10,318 bases of DNA from Deltaproteobacteria bacterium (GTDB taxonomy: Bacteria; Desulfobacterota; Desulfobacteria; Desulfobacterales; C00003060). Each line of letters starts with the position of its first letter. The first letter of the stretch is position 1. A program made the translations under genes and the position numbers. The notes beneath the pieces were generated by a model. That model did no database searches and was not told the DNA's origin. It saw nothing but the letters and a program-made list of their open reading frames with translations. The stretch spans positions 1 to 10,318 of the forward strand of contig JAFDFO010000067.1 in the NCBI GenBank assembly GCA_019309815.1, given 5' to 3'. Positions 1-6,830 of the stretch are shown piece by piece.

Positions 1-145
1 TGAGCTTGCGTATAACCCATGGCCCAAGCAACCAACAGATTATGAGAGCGGTGATGCTGGCATAGATGGTGCGGAACGTAATATAGCGGAATACGTTGAA
101 GGCTGAGAAGACGTTATGCAACGGATATAGTAAGTGGTATAGCAT
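1..145 (-). CDS. mraY: MraY N terminus (phospho-MurNAc-pentapeptide translocase), partial
   Basis: The first 48 codons of a gene that continues past the left edge, found by reading the minus strand from an ATG at 145-143. MraY is the integral membrane enzyme that transfers phospho-MurNAc-pentapeptide to undecaprenyl phosphate, making lipid I. The visible residues hold the family's N-terminal pattern: a short hydrophobic start, then FSAFNVFRYITFR (residues 13-25; compare SGFNVFSYLTFR in E. coli MraY), then a first membrane helix at about 28-41 ending in GPWVIRKL. Its place directly downstream of murF is the usual dcw order. A weak AAGAAG lies about 11 nt upstream of the start. The gap to murF, about 150 nt, is unusually long for this cluster and holds an inverted pair of heptamer arrays. 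Confident despite the short length, because sequence and context agree. Confidence 0.9.
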   Translation of the reverse strand, partial: MLYHLLYPLHNVFSAFNVFRYITFRTIYASITALIICWLLGPWVIRKL

Positions 146-212
146 TCTGTTAGGTACTTCTTATTGCTTCATAGTTGTTAGTAATTGGCACCGTGATGCC
201 GCGTTTCCTACT

Positions 213-243
213 ATTGACGATTGAATATTGAACATTGAACATT
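213..243. repeat. Heptamer array A (consensus ATTGAAN on plus strand)
   Basis: Four tandem 7-bp units read on the plus strand, ATTGACG, ATTGAAT, ATTGAAC, ATTGAAC, followed by ATT. It lies between murF and mraY. It is the inverted partner of array B: the reverse complement of 213-243 matches 282-312 at 27 of 31 positions, with exactly one mismatch per 7-bp unit. Confidence 0.85.
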
Positions 244-280
244 ATTTCTCTCATTGGTACACCTGCCATAATTCAGTAGA

Positions 281-315
281 CAATTTTCAATCTTCAATTT
301 TCAATCTTCAATTCA
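281..315. repeat. Heptamer array B (consensus ATTGAAR on minus strand)
   Basis: Five 7-bp units read on the plus strand, CAATTTT, CAATCTT, CAATTTT, CAATCTT, CAATTCA. The first four are a 14-bp unit repeated twice. On the minus strand they read ATTGAAA/ATTGAAG, the same consensus as array A but in opposite orientation, with 38 bp between the pairing arms. The TGA that would end the frame-restored murF (296-294) and its last codons fall inside this array, so the array has become part of the murF 3' end. Confidence 0.85.
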
Positions 316-431
316 TTAACTACCTTTTCCATCTCCGTGAGACGGGATCCCTTTACCAAAAGCCAATCTCCCGGTCCTAGACGATCCTTGAGGGCTTCCA
401 CAATCTCCTCCCGCGAGCCGTCCTGAAGCAC
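294..431 (-). pseudogene. murF: Displaced C-terminal segment of MurF (second reading frame)
   Basis: The conserved end of MurF, found in a different frame from the rest of the gene. From GTG at 431 it reads VLQDGSREEIVEALKDRL, then GPGDWLLVKGSR, then EMEKVV, ending at TGA 296-294. The LVKGSR-x-x-x-ME element near the end is the normal C-terminal signature of MurF (E. coli has ILVKGSRSAAMEEVV). The main murF frame instead reads 36 unrelated residues here to its TAA at 318-316. This stretch is therefore the genuine C terminus of murF, split off by an indel, and not a separate gene. Confidence 0.85.
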
Positions 432-1671
432 CTTCGGCCACGTGGTCCGCAAAATCGCCGGTGATATACAGGCCTGATAGGCCGGCACGGGCCGCCATGA
501 CTCCGATCTGTTTGTGGGCACTCTGAGCATGGTCTCCGAGTTCCATCATGCCTCCAATGACAAAGACCCCGCGCCCGTTACCCTTCAAGGAGCCAAGCGT
601 CTCAATAGCCACAGACACAGAGCCCGGATTCGCATTGTATGTGTCATCGATCAGGTGAATCCCTCCGGGAAGCGTTGAGACCTGCATACGCCCGGGGAGA
701 GGGACTGTCGATTCCAAACCTTTTTTGACTTCCTCTATGGAGAGACCGGCTCTATATCCTACGGCGGCTGCAGCCAGCGCGTTGTAGATAGCCCCGAGGC
801 CGGGAATCTCCAGGAAGATCCGCACCGTTTCCTCATACCAGGAGAGATCAAAGGAAGAACCAGAGCGCGTCTGAGACACCGGGGCCCCCCAGACCTCTGC
901 CGAACTGTGAATGCCGAAGGTGACCACCCGTCCGCCATACCCTTCCGCCAACTGACAAACTCGCTCGTCATCAACATTCAACACAGCTGTACTCTCTTCC
1001 CCCAACCCCTCAAGAAGCTCGCCTTTTGCTGCCATGACGCCGTCGATATCTCTCACACCCTCCAGGTGGCCGGGCTGCACATTGGTAATTACTCCCAGGT
1101 CCGGATCGGAGATTTCCGTGAGTCGGCGGATCTCACCCGGATGATTCATGGCAACTTCAACAACCGCCCATTCGTGGCTTTCGCTCAAGCCAAACAGTGT
1201 CAGAGGCAATCCAACCAGATTGTTAAAGTTGCCGGGCGTCTTTAGTACTGAAAATGTCTCTCCGAGCACGGAAGCTGTCATCTCCTTGGTGGTAGTCTTG
1301 CCATTGGTGCCGGTGATCGCTACCACTGACACATCACTGTTTCGACGGCGAAACGCGGCCAGATCCCCCAAGGCCCTCAAGGTATCCGGCACGGCTATCC
1401 AGAGCTTGTCGCCGTCGGGCACAAAGGATTGCTTGGCCATGTAATCCTCTGCCACGACCACGCCGAGGGCATCTTGTTTGAAGGCTTCCTGCAAGAAGTT
1501 GTGTCCATCGAAGTTCTCTCCTGGAATAGCCACAAAAAGATCCCCTGCCTGGGCAGTCCGGGAATCCGTGCAAATGCCCTCAAAACGAACTCCTTGATCT
1601 CCTGATAGCATCCGCCCGCCCGTGGCTTCTAAAACATCTGAGACAGTCCAAGATTGCTGGTCATTAGTCAT
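316..1671 (-). CDS. murF: MurF, UDP-MurNAc-tripeptide:D-Ala-D-Ala ligase, C terminus frameshifted
   Basis: Cytoplasmic ATP-dependent ligase that adds D-Ala-D-Ala to UDP-MurNAc-tripeptide, the last soluble step of peptidoglycan precursor synthesis. The frame has the Mur substrate domain (CTDSRTAQAGDLFVAI, 34-49), the ATP loop ITGTNGKTTT (119-128), VEVAMNHPGEI (171-181), and the C-terminal-domain motif DDTYNANPGS (342-351). Homology runs to about ADHVAEGA (residue 415, near 427). After that the frame is nonsense for 36 residues, while the true C terminus continues in another frame to 294. Joining the two gives about 460 residues, near normal length, though the linker at the junction looks shorter than I expect for the family. 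The ATG and first codons lie in heptamer array C. I see no Shine-Dalgarno sequence close upstream, and the 59-nt gap to murE contrasts with the ATGA overlaps of the preceding genes. As read, the protein lacks its LVKGSR end. Since murF is normally essential, either a sequence error or a tolerated mutation is possible. Confidence 0.92.
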   Translation of the reverse strand: MTNDQQSWTVSDVLEATGGRMLSGDQGVRFEGICTDSRTAQAGDLFVAIPGENFDGHNFLQEAFKQDALGVVVAEDYMAKQSFVPDGDKLWIAVPDTLRALGDLAAFRRRNSDVSVVAITGTNGKTTTKEMTASVLGETFSVLKTPGNFNNLVGLPLTLFGLSESHEWAVVEVAMNHPGEIRRLTEISDPDLGVITNVQPGHLEGVRDIDGVMAAKGELLEGLGEESTAVLNVDDERVCQLAEGYGGRVVTFGIHSSAEVWGAPVSQTRSGSSFDLSWYEETVRIFLEIPGLGAIYNALAAAAVGYRAGLSIEEVKKGLESTVPLPGRMQVSTLPGGIHLIDDTYNANPGSVSVAIETLGSLKGNGRGVFVIGGMMELGDHAQSAHKQIGVMAARAGLSGLYITGDFADHVAEGASGRLAGGDCGSPQGSSRTGRLAFGKGIPSHGDGKGS

Positions 1672-1709
1672 TAGTTATTCGTCACTCGTCATTCGTTATT
1701 CGTTATTCG
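1661..1709. repeat. Heptamer array C over the murF start
   Basis: Seven exact-length 7-bp units read on the plus strand: TCATTAG, TCATTAG, TTATTCG, TCACTCG, TCATTCG, TTATTCG, TTATTCG. On the minus strand the units read CGAATAA, CGAATGA or CTAATGA. The array fills most of the gap between the murE stop (1731) and murF. It contains the murF ATG (1671-1669) and the next two codons, with the fourth codon crossing its edge. A second, out-of-frame ATG sits in the neighbouring unit at 1664-1662. The unit sequence differs from arrays A and B, but the 7-bp period is the same. Confidence 0.88.
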
Positions 1710-1730
1710 CTTTGAACCCTCGGCTTTTGG

Positions 1731-3272
1731 CTATGCTTTCTTATTTCTTCCTAATGAGAGTTTTGCGAGCACTGTCCGGGCTTCTTCCCGATCATCAAAC
1801 GGTATGGTGGTTTCGCCAAGGATCTGGTAGGTTTCGTGTCCCTTTCCCGCAATGACTACAGTGTCCCCAGACCTCGCCGCGCCAAGTCCTATCGCAATAG
1901 CAGTCTTCCGATCGGGCACAATGACATAGCCGGGAACTTCAAAGCCCTCGTTCAATTCTTCCGAATCGTATTGGCGGCTTTGTGCAGCAGCGGTCCCCTC
2001 CACAACATCCGCCAGTATTGCCTCCGGGCTTTCGGTGCGCGGGTTGTCAGATGTCAGCACTGCAAGGTCACTCAGTCGCCCCGCAGCCTCTCCCATCATC
2101 GGACGTTTTTCTCGGTCTCGATCTCCACCGCAGCCAAATACCGTGATCAGGCGACCAGGTGTGAGGCCTTGCAAAACACTCAACACATTTTCAAGTGCGT
2201 CCGGAGTGTGGGCATAGTCCACAAAGACCGAAAGCCCCAGATCATTGCGTACGGGCTCCAGCCGGCCCGGTACTCCCTCAAGCGCCTCAATTCCTTTCTG
2301 AATCGTCTTCAAGGACAGGCCGAGTGCCACTGCAACGCCTGTCGCAGTCAAGACGTTGTAAACGTTATGGGTTCCCACCAAGGAAGAAGTGAACTCAAAT
2401 GCACCCTTGGGGGTCTGGACACTTCCTGAAGCGCTGTCAATGCTGAGTTTGACATCTTGAGCCCGTATTTCGCACCCTGCTGCAAACCCGATCCTGAGGC
2501 ACGGGACTGACACCTCAGCAAATAGCTCCCTTCCCCTGGGATCATCCCAGTTAATGACGGCTGTGGCCTGTCCGCGTTTCGACCCGACACCGAGTCGGCC
2601 GATGCAAAGCTCCTTCTTGCATCGCCAATAGGTCTCCATATCGTGATGATAGTCGAGGTGGTCTCTCGACAGATTGGTGAAAACTCCGACATCGAACTCA
2701 CAGTAGGCTACCCGATGGAGATCAAGCCCATGCGATGACACTTCAAGGACTACGTGCGTGGACCCGTTGTCGGCCATCTGCCGGAGCAACCGCATAAGAT
2801 CGAGTGATTCGGGCGTTGTCACGGGATTGGTGAAACTCTGTCCGCCGAAACGGTAGTTGATCGTGCCGATAACGCCGGATTCCAAGCCGGCAGCATTCAG
2901 GATGGATTCGATCAAATAGGCTGTTGTCGTCTTACCGTTTGTGCCGGTAATGCCTATCATGCAGACCTCGCGGTGTGGCTCTGCATAGAAGGCAGACGAC
3001 AGGGCAGCCAGGGCCACCCGGGCATTTTCAACCTGAATCACGCTGACGGAAGACTGTTCAGGCCACTCATGCTCGGTCATTATGGCAACAGCCCCCTTTT
3101 CGATTGCCTCTTCGATGTATGCGTGTCCGTTCAAGCGATGACCCTGGATCGCCACAAAGAGTCCCCCGGGTGTTACAGTACGTGAATCATAGTGGATTGA
3201 TTGAATGACTTCATCCTCCAGTCCATCAAAACGCACAACCGGCACGGCCTCCAAAAGGAGGCTTAACTTCAT
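1731..3272 (-). CDS. murE: MurE, UDP-MurNAc-tripeptide synthetase (meso-DAP type)
   Basis: Cytoplasmic ligase that adds the third amino acid to UDP-MurNAc-L-Ala-D-Glu. A complete 513-residue protein with, in order: the N-terminal UDP-binding domain (HYDSRTVTPGGLFVAIQG, 27-44), the ATP loop GITGTNGKTTT (107-117), VTTPES (151-156), LEVSSHGL (176-183), LSRDHLDYH (201-209), Lys219 at the position of the carbamylated lysine in MurE, YAHTPD (353-358), and DNPR (409-412). DNPR is the known signature of enzymes that add meso-diaminopimelate rather than lysine, so the peptidoglycan should be of the A1gamma type. The ATG overlaps the ftsI stop as ATGA (3272-3269). There is no strong Shine-Dalgarno sequence, so translation is probably coupled to ftsI. 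No sign of truncation. Confidence 0.97.
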   Translation of the reverse strand: MKLSLLLEAVPVVRFDGLEDEVIQSIHYDSRTVTPGGLFVAIQGHRLNGHAYIEEAIEKGAVAIMTEHEWPEQSSVSVIQVENARVALAALSSAFYAEPHREVCMIGITGTNGKTTTAYLIESILNAAGLESGVIGTINYRFGGQSFTNPVTTPESLDLMRLLRQMADNGSTHVVLEVSSHGLDLHRVAYCEFDVGVFTNLSRDHLDYHHDMETYWRCKKELCIGRLGVGSKRGQATAVINWDDPRGRELFAEVSVPCLRIGFAAGCEIRAQDVKLSIDSASGSVQTPKGAFEFTSSLVGTHNVYNVLTATGVAVALGLSLKTIQKGIEALEGVPGRLEPVRNDLGLSVFVDYAHTPDALENVLSVLQGLTPGRLITVFGCGGDRDREKRPMMGEAAGRLSDLAVLTSDNPRTESPEAILADVVEGTAAAQSRQYDSEELNEGFEVPGYVIVPDRKTAIAIGLGAARSGDTVVIAGKGHETYQILGETTIPFDDREEARTVLAKLSLGRNKKA

Positions 3273-5086
3273 CCCATCGTGGGTGCCTCATATGACACCC
3301 TGAGAGGATCCCCCCGTCCCCTATCATCCTCCTGTTTCGGGCTATCCTGGCCGTGGTCCGTGGGGACCGGGGGAACCGGTTCAGGAGGGACTTTCAAGTA
3401 CCGAAGCGTTTCCCGGACAATACGTCTGAATACAGGGGCGGCCACCACGCCGCCGTAATGCTCTTTGTACGGTTCATCGATCATTACCAGCACAGTGATC
3501 TCCGGGTTTTCAGCAGGAGCAAATCCCACGAAGGAAGCAATGTATTTGTCGGCTGCATACCCACCCACCAAATGGTCTGCCTTCTGGGCTGTGCCGGTCT
3601 TTCCGGCAAGCTTGTAGCCTTCGACGGCCGCCTTGATACCGGTACCTCCTTCTTCCACCGTCCTCACCATCATACGCGTGATGTGCCGGGCGTTTTCAGG
3701 TGAGATGACCTGGCAGATTGGGGTGGGTTGAGAACTCGTTATCGTGCGACCCTGTACGTCGGTTATCTTCTGCACCAGATACGGCTTCATTAGCAGGCCA
3801 CCATTGGCTATGGTGGAGACTGCCGCCGCAAGCTGCAGAGCTGACAGGGAAACGCCCTGCCCAAAACAGATTACCGCGGAATCGATCTCCGTCCATCTTC
3901 GTACAGGGAGCAGAGTGCCCGAAGCTTCGCCCGGAAAGTCAACACCGAGCTTTGCTCCAATACCAAATTCGGTGAGTTTGTGATGGAAGTACGCAGGCCC
4001 CACTTCTTTGCCGACTTTGGCAGCACCAATGTTGCTGGAATACTTTAGGATGTCCGCAAGGGAAAGTGTTTCGTGGGGATGAACGTCATGCACCACCTTC
4101 CTGCCGATCCGATAAGCACCCTCCTCGCAGTAGAATTCGGAGCTTGGGGTGCAAACTCCTGATTCCAGCGCCGTAGCAGCGAGCAGGATTTTGAACGTGG
4201 AGCCCGGTTCAAATGTGTCGGTGATCGCCCGGTTTCGCCATCGCTCGCGTTCGTATTGGGCAAAAGCATTTGGGTTGAACTGCGGCACGTGAGCCACCGC
4301 CAGAACCGCCCCGGTCCTTGGGACAACCACAAGCGCTGTTCCTGCTTTCGCACTGGACGCTCTTACGCCCTCGGATAACGCCTGTTCCGCAATGTATTGG
4401 ATATTTTTGTCGATGTTCAGAATCAGGTTGTATCCGGGTGTTCCCGGAGAAGAGGGCTCTTCTTCAGTGAAACTCCGGCCAAGGGCATCTCTCAAAACCG
4501 TTCCGCTGGTTTTGCGGCCCTCTAAGTAGGCATTGTAATAGAACTCCAAACCCTCCAGGCCCTTTCCATCTATGTTACAAAACCCCACGACCTGTGCAGC
4601 TAGACTTTTCATGGGATAATATCGGCGGCTCTCGGTGACAAAGTCGACTCCCTCTATCTCTAAGGCTTTTACTGCCGAGACCTCAGCCGGGACTGTGTGC
4701 CTCTTGATCCAAACAAACCTTTTCCTGGAGGCGAGTCTCTTTCTGAGCGGTGCTTGCTTCACCTTCAACACCCGAGCAAGGGCCCTGGCTGTTTCTTTCG
4801 GGGACTCTATCTTCGGCGGATAGGCACAGATGGAAAGGACATCCACGCTTAGCGCAAGCTCTGCATGGTTTCGGTCATAGATCGTGCCCCGCTTGGGTTT
4901 ATTGTCAAACGCCCTTGTGTATTGATCCGCAGCCTTGGACTGAAGCTGCTTCCCGTCAAGAACATGCAACTGAAAGGCTCTGGCCCCGATGAGGGCAAAA
5001 CAAACCCCCAAAACTGTCCCAACGATGATAATCCGAAATCGAACCCACTTCAGCGGGTTCGGCTTTTTTGAAGCACGAACCCTCAT
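3269..5086 (-). CDS. ftsI: FtsI / PBP3, septal peptidoglycan transpeptidase
   Basis: Class B penicillin-binding protein of the divisome: membrane-anchored, with a periplasmic transpeptidase that crosslinks septal peptidoglycan with FtsW, FtsL and FtsB. From the ATG at 5086 it has 605 residues: a short basic cytoplasmic tail, one membrane helix at about 16-38, the PBP dimer domain with RGTIYDRN (66-73), and a transpeptidase domain carrying all three active-site motifs, STFK (296-299, nucleophile Ser296), SSN (350-352) and KTGT (496-499). The C-terminal 40 residues are proline-rich then polar (VPPEPVPPVP at about 566-575). No PASTA domain is present, unlike SpoVD-like relatives. The open frame extends 63 codons further upstream, but that stretch is ftsL in another frame. 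The chosen ATG overlaps the ftsL stop as ATGA, which fits coupled translation. Confidence 0.96.
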   Translation of the reverse strand: MRVRASKKPNPLKWVRFRIIIVGTVLGVCFALIGARAFQLHVLDGKQLQSKAADQYTRAFDNKPKRGTIYDRNHAELALSVDVLSICAYPPKIESPKETARALARVLKVKQAPLRKRLASRKRFVWIKRHTVPAEVSAVKALEIEGVDFVTESRRYYPMKSLAAQVVGFCNIDGKGLEGLEFYYNAYLEGRKTSGTVLRDALGRSFTEEEPSSPGTPGYNLILNIDKNIQYIAEQALSEGVRASSAKAGTALVVVPRTGAVLAVAHVPQFNPNAFAQYERERWRNRAITDTFEPGSTFKILLAATALESGVCTPSSEFYCEEGAYRIGRKVVHDVHPHETLSLADILKYSSNIGAAKVGKEVGPAYFHHKLTEFGIGAKLGVDFPGEASGTLLPVRRWTEIDSAVICFGQGVSLSALQLAAAVSTIANGGLLMKPYLVQKITDVQGRTITSSQPTPICQVISPENARHITRMMVRTVEEGGTGIKAAVEGYKLAGKTGTAQKADHLVGGYAADKYIASFVGFAPAENPEITVLVMIDEPYKEHYGGVVAAPVFRRIVRETLRYLKVPPEPVPPVPTDHGQDSPKQEDDRGRGDPLRVSYEAPTMG

Positions 5087-5373
5087 GGGATGACAACCAT
5101 CTGTTTTGAATCCGGTATCACGAGCCCTCGTTGCCGCGCGATGCGTATTATTCGATCGGGGGATCTCAAACGCGCCTCCTCCAGCTTGAGCTTCCTGTAA
5201 AGCTCCTTTAGACGGTAATTCTCTGCAGTCGCTTCGGTGATCTGGTACCCGGTTCGCACATACTGCACCCTGCACCAGGCATAGACCAAAAGCTCTGCCA
5301 TGAAGACCACCACGAGCGCAACCCCAATGACCACAATGAAATTGCGTCTCTTGGAAACCTTCTCTTTCTTCAT
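5083..5373 (-). CDS. ftsL: FtsL, small divisome bitopic membrane protein
   Basis: A 96-residue protein between rsmH and ftsI, the expected place for ftsL, which bridges FtsB and the FtsWI synthase in the divisome. It has a basic N terminus (MKKEKVSKRR), one membrane helix at about 12-33, a short heptad-like helical stretch at about 45-70 suited to coiled coil, and the family's C-terminal pattern RSPDRIIRIARQRGL (70-84) followed by Pro and a hydrophobic end. FtsL diverges strongly, so the call rests on size, topology, the C-terminal pattern and position. The start is the ATG at 5373, because it forms an ATGA overlap with the rsmH stop and is preceded by GAGGAGG. The longer open frame to 5511 lies inside rsmH. 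It also ends in an ATGA overlap with ftsI. Confidence 0.92.
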   Translation of the reverse strand: MKKEKVSKRRNFIVVIGVALVVVFMAELLVYAWCRVQYVRTGYQITEATAENYRLKELYRKLKLEEARLRSPDRIIRIARQRGLVIPDSKQMVVIP

Positions 5374-6320
5374 GGTCCCTCCTCTCCCAGACGTTCGGCC
5401 GCCCGCAACTTTGCGCTTCTGGCCATAGGATTTATCCGAACCTCCGCATGGCCGGGTCGTACCGGGCGCTTTGTCAGAATAGATATCTGTGGCAGTTTTC
5501 CACAGACACATTTGGGGAAGTCAGGTGGACAGGTACATCCTCGGGCGAGGGTTTTGAACCTGTCTTTGACAATACGATCCTCTAAGGAATGAAATGACAA
5601 GATGCAAAGCCGCCCTTCCGGATTCAGGCAATCAAACGCCACATCCAGAAATCTCTCCAGGCAGTCCAGTTCCTGGTTCACGGCGATCCTTATCGCTTGA
5701 AATGTCCTTGTTGCAGGATGTATTCGCCCCCGGCGGTGCCGAGGCGGAATCGCCTGCTTGACAATCTCGGCCAACTGCAAGCTGGACCGAATCGCTGCAT
5801 GACGGCGGCTGGCCACGATGCGTTTTGCAATACGAGCAGCACGGCGCTCCTCTCCATGCCGGGCTATTAGGTCTGCAAGGTCTCTTTCCGACAGTGTGTT
5901 CACAAGTGATTCGGCCGTAAGGCCTTCTTCTGGATTCATGCGCATGTCCAGTGGTTCATCCCTCATGAAGCTGAAACCCCGACCACTTCCTTCAAGTTGG
6001 TAAAGTGAAAGCCCCAAATCGAGGAGAATCCCGTCCACCTTGGTCGTGTGCAGTTCGGAAAGAATTTGCGGGAGATGTGTGAAGTTGTCGTGAAAGATTC
6101 GAAAGTTTGGCTTGAATTGACAGAGGGATTTGCCCGCATGGGCAATTGAGTCTTGATCTCGGTCGATGCCAAGCAGGAAGCCCTCTGAACCGATGGCTTC
6201 CAATATGGCGTTAGCATGGCCACCCCCCCCTAAGGTACCATCTACGTATGTCTTGCCAGGTGAGCAGTCTAGATAATCAACGATCTCATTGACCATGACC
6301 GGGACATGACGATATTGCAT
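5370..6320 (-). CDS. rsmH: RsmH (MraW), 16S rRNA m4C1402 methyltransferase
   Basis: SAM-dependent N4-methyltransferase acting on C1402 of 16S rRNA in the ribosomal P site. It is commonly the second gene of dcw clusters. A full-length 316-residue protein with family motifs in order: RHVPVM (4-9), the SAM loop DGTLGGGGHA (27-36), GIDRD (51-55), DLGLS (101-105), RGFSF (114-118), the substrate region PATRTFQAIRIAVN (202-215), SFHSLEDR (242-249), and the late cysteine cluster CTCPPDFPKCVCG (262-274). The ATG lies 12 nt after the mraZ stop, and AAGGTGAG about 9 nt upstream serves as ribosome binding site. The glycine run of the SAM loop is encoded by an uninterrupted G8 tract (6230-6223), a possible slippage site. 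The stop overlaps the ftsL start as ATGA. Confidence 0.97.
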   Translation of the reverse strand: MQYRHVPVMVNEIVDYLDCSPGKTYVDGTLGGGGHANAILEAIGSEGFLLGIDRDQDSIAHAGKSLCQFKPNFRIFHDNFTHLPQILSELHTTKVDGILLDLGLSLYQLEGSGRGFSFMRDEPLDMRMNPEEGLTAESLVNTLSERDLADLIARHGEERRAARIAKRIVASRRHAAIRSSLQLAEIVKQAIPPRHRRGRIHPATRTFQAIRIAVNQELDCLERFLDVAFDCLNPEGRLCILSFHSLEDRIVKDRFKTLARGCTCPPDFPKCVCGKLPQISILTKRPVRPGHAEVRINPMARSAKLRAAERLGEEGP

Positions 6321-6332
6321 GGTCCACTCACC

Positions 6333-6779
6333 TTAAAGTCCCAGTTCAGCAACCTCGTTCCTCAGATCCTCTCTCTTCATGTCTTTTTGCAGCTTCTGAT
6401 CTTCCTGGGCCCAGTTTTCCTTGGCCCACACCTCAAAATGATCCAGTACGCCTACGAGAACGACCTCTTTCTTCAGACCAGCTTGCTGCCGGAGGCTTGG
6501 TGGAATCAGGGTGCGTCCCTGTTTGTCAAGGAGACATTCATGAGCGCCGCCTATGAAAATCCGCCTGAAACGCCGCATGTTTTCACTCTTGGAAGAAAGG
6601 TTTAGGACGCGCTCTTCGATCTTGCGCCATCCCTCGAAGGTATAGCAAGTCAGGGCACCATCCATGGTTGAGATCATTACCCCTTCCACGCTGCTCTGTT
6701 TCAGCATATCTCGGAACCGGGCCGGGATGATCAATCGGCCTTTGGGATCCAGGTTGTGGAATGAACTGCCCCGAAACAT
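6333..6779 (-). CDS. mraZ: MraZ, dcw-cluster transcriptional regulator
   Basis: DNA-binding regulator at the head of dcw clusters, known in E. coli to repress its own operon by binding TGGGN repeats. The 148-residue protein has the two AbrB/SpoVT-like swapped-hairpin repeats that define the family. Each carries the DxxxR signature: DPKGRLIIP (11-19) and DKQGRTLIP (85-93). The C terminus is a charged helix. The ATG at 6779 is chosen because a clear GGAGG (6790-6786) sits 6 nt upstream and the protein then begins in the family style, MFRG. A longer GTG start at 6812 would run through the operator and the ribosome binding site and is rejected. First gene of the minus-strand transcription unit, with promoter and operator-like repeats directly upstream. 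Confidence 0.96.
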   Translation of the reverse strand: MFRGSSFHNLDPKGRLIIPARFRDMLKQSSVEGVMISTMDGALTCYTFEGWRKIEERVLNLSSKSENMRRFRRIFIGGAHECLLDKQGRTLIPPSLRQQAGLKKEVVLVGVLDHFEVWAKENWAQEDQKLQKDMKREDLRNEVAELGL

Positions 6780-6796
6780 TTCCAGCCTCCAGGTGG

Positions 6797-6821
6797 CCCT
6801 ACCTCCCCCCACTTTGAACCA
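6797..6821 (-). promoter_or_regulatory. Candidate MraZ operator (three TGGGN-like boxes)
   Basis: Read on the minus strand, three pentamers separated by exactly 5 nt: TGGTT (6821-6817), TGGGG (6811-6807), TAGGG (6801-6797). The established E. coli MraZ site is a run of TGGGN direct repeats with 5-nt spacers. The middle box fits fully and the outer two each differ at one position. It lies between the probable transcription start and the mraZ ribosome binding site, where bound MraZ could block transcription. Confidence 0.65.
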
Positions 6822-6830
6822 CTATTTGGC

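Noticed and set aside
213..312. CRISPR-like or terminator interpretation of the murF-mraY repeats
   Set aside because: The units are 7 bp with no spacers, so this is not CRISPR. The stem is AT-rich without a GC core or following T-tract, so it is not a standard intrinsic terminator.
1836..2429. 197-residue plus-strand open frame
   Set aside because: It is entirely antisense to murE, whose motifs are intact. It has no family-like sequence or ribosome site.
5087..5275. 63-codon upstream extension of ftsI
   Set aside because: It lies inside ftsL in another frame and lacks PBP-like sequence. The ATG at 5086 overlaps the ftsL stop and leads straight into the basic tail and membrane helix.
5374..5511. 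46-codon upstream extension of ftsL
   Set aside because: It is an antiphase reading of the rsmH C terminus. The ATG at 5373 has GGAGG upstream and an ATGA overlap.
6780..6812. GTG start for mraZ at 6812
   Set aside because: It would translate the operator-like boxes and the GGAGG ribosome site. The ATG at 6779 gives the normal MraZ N terminus.
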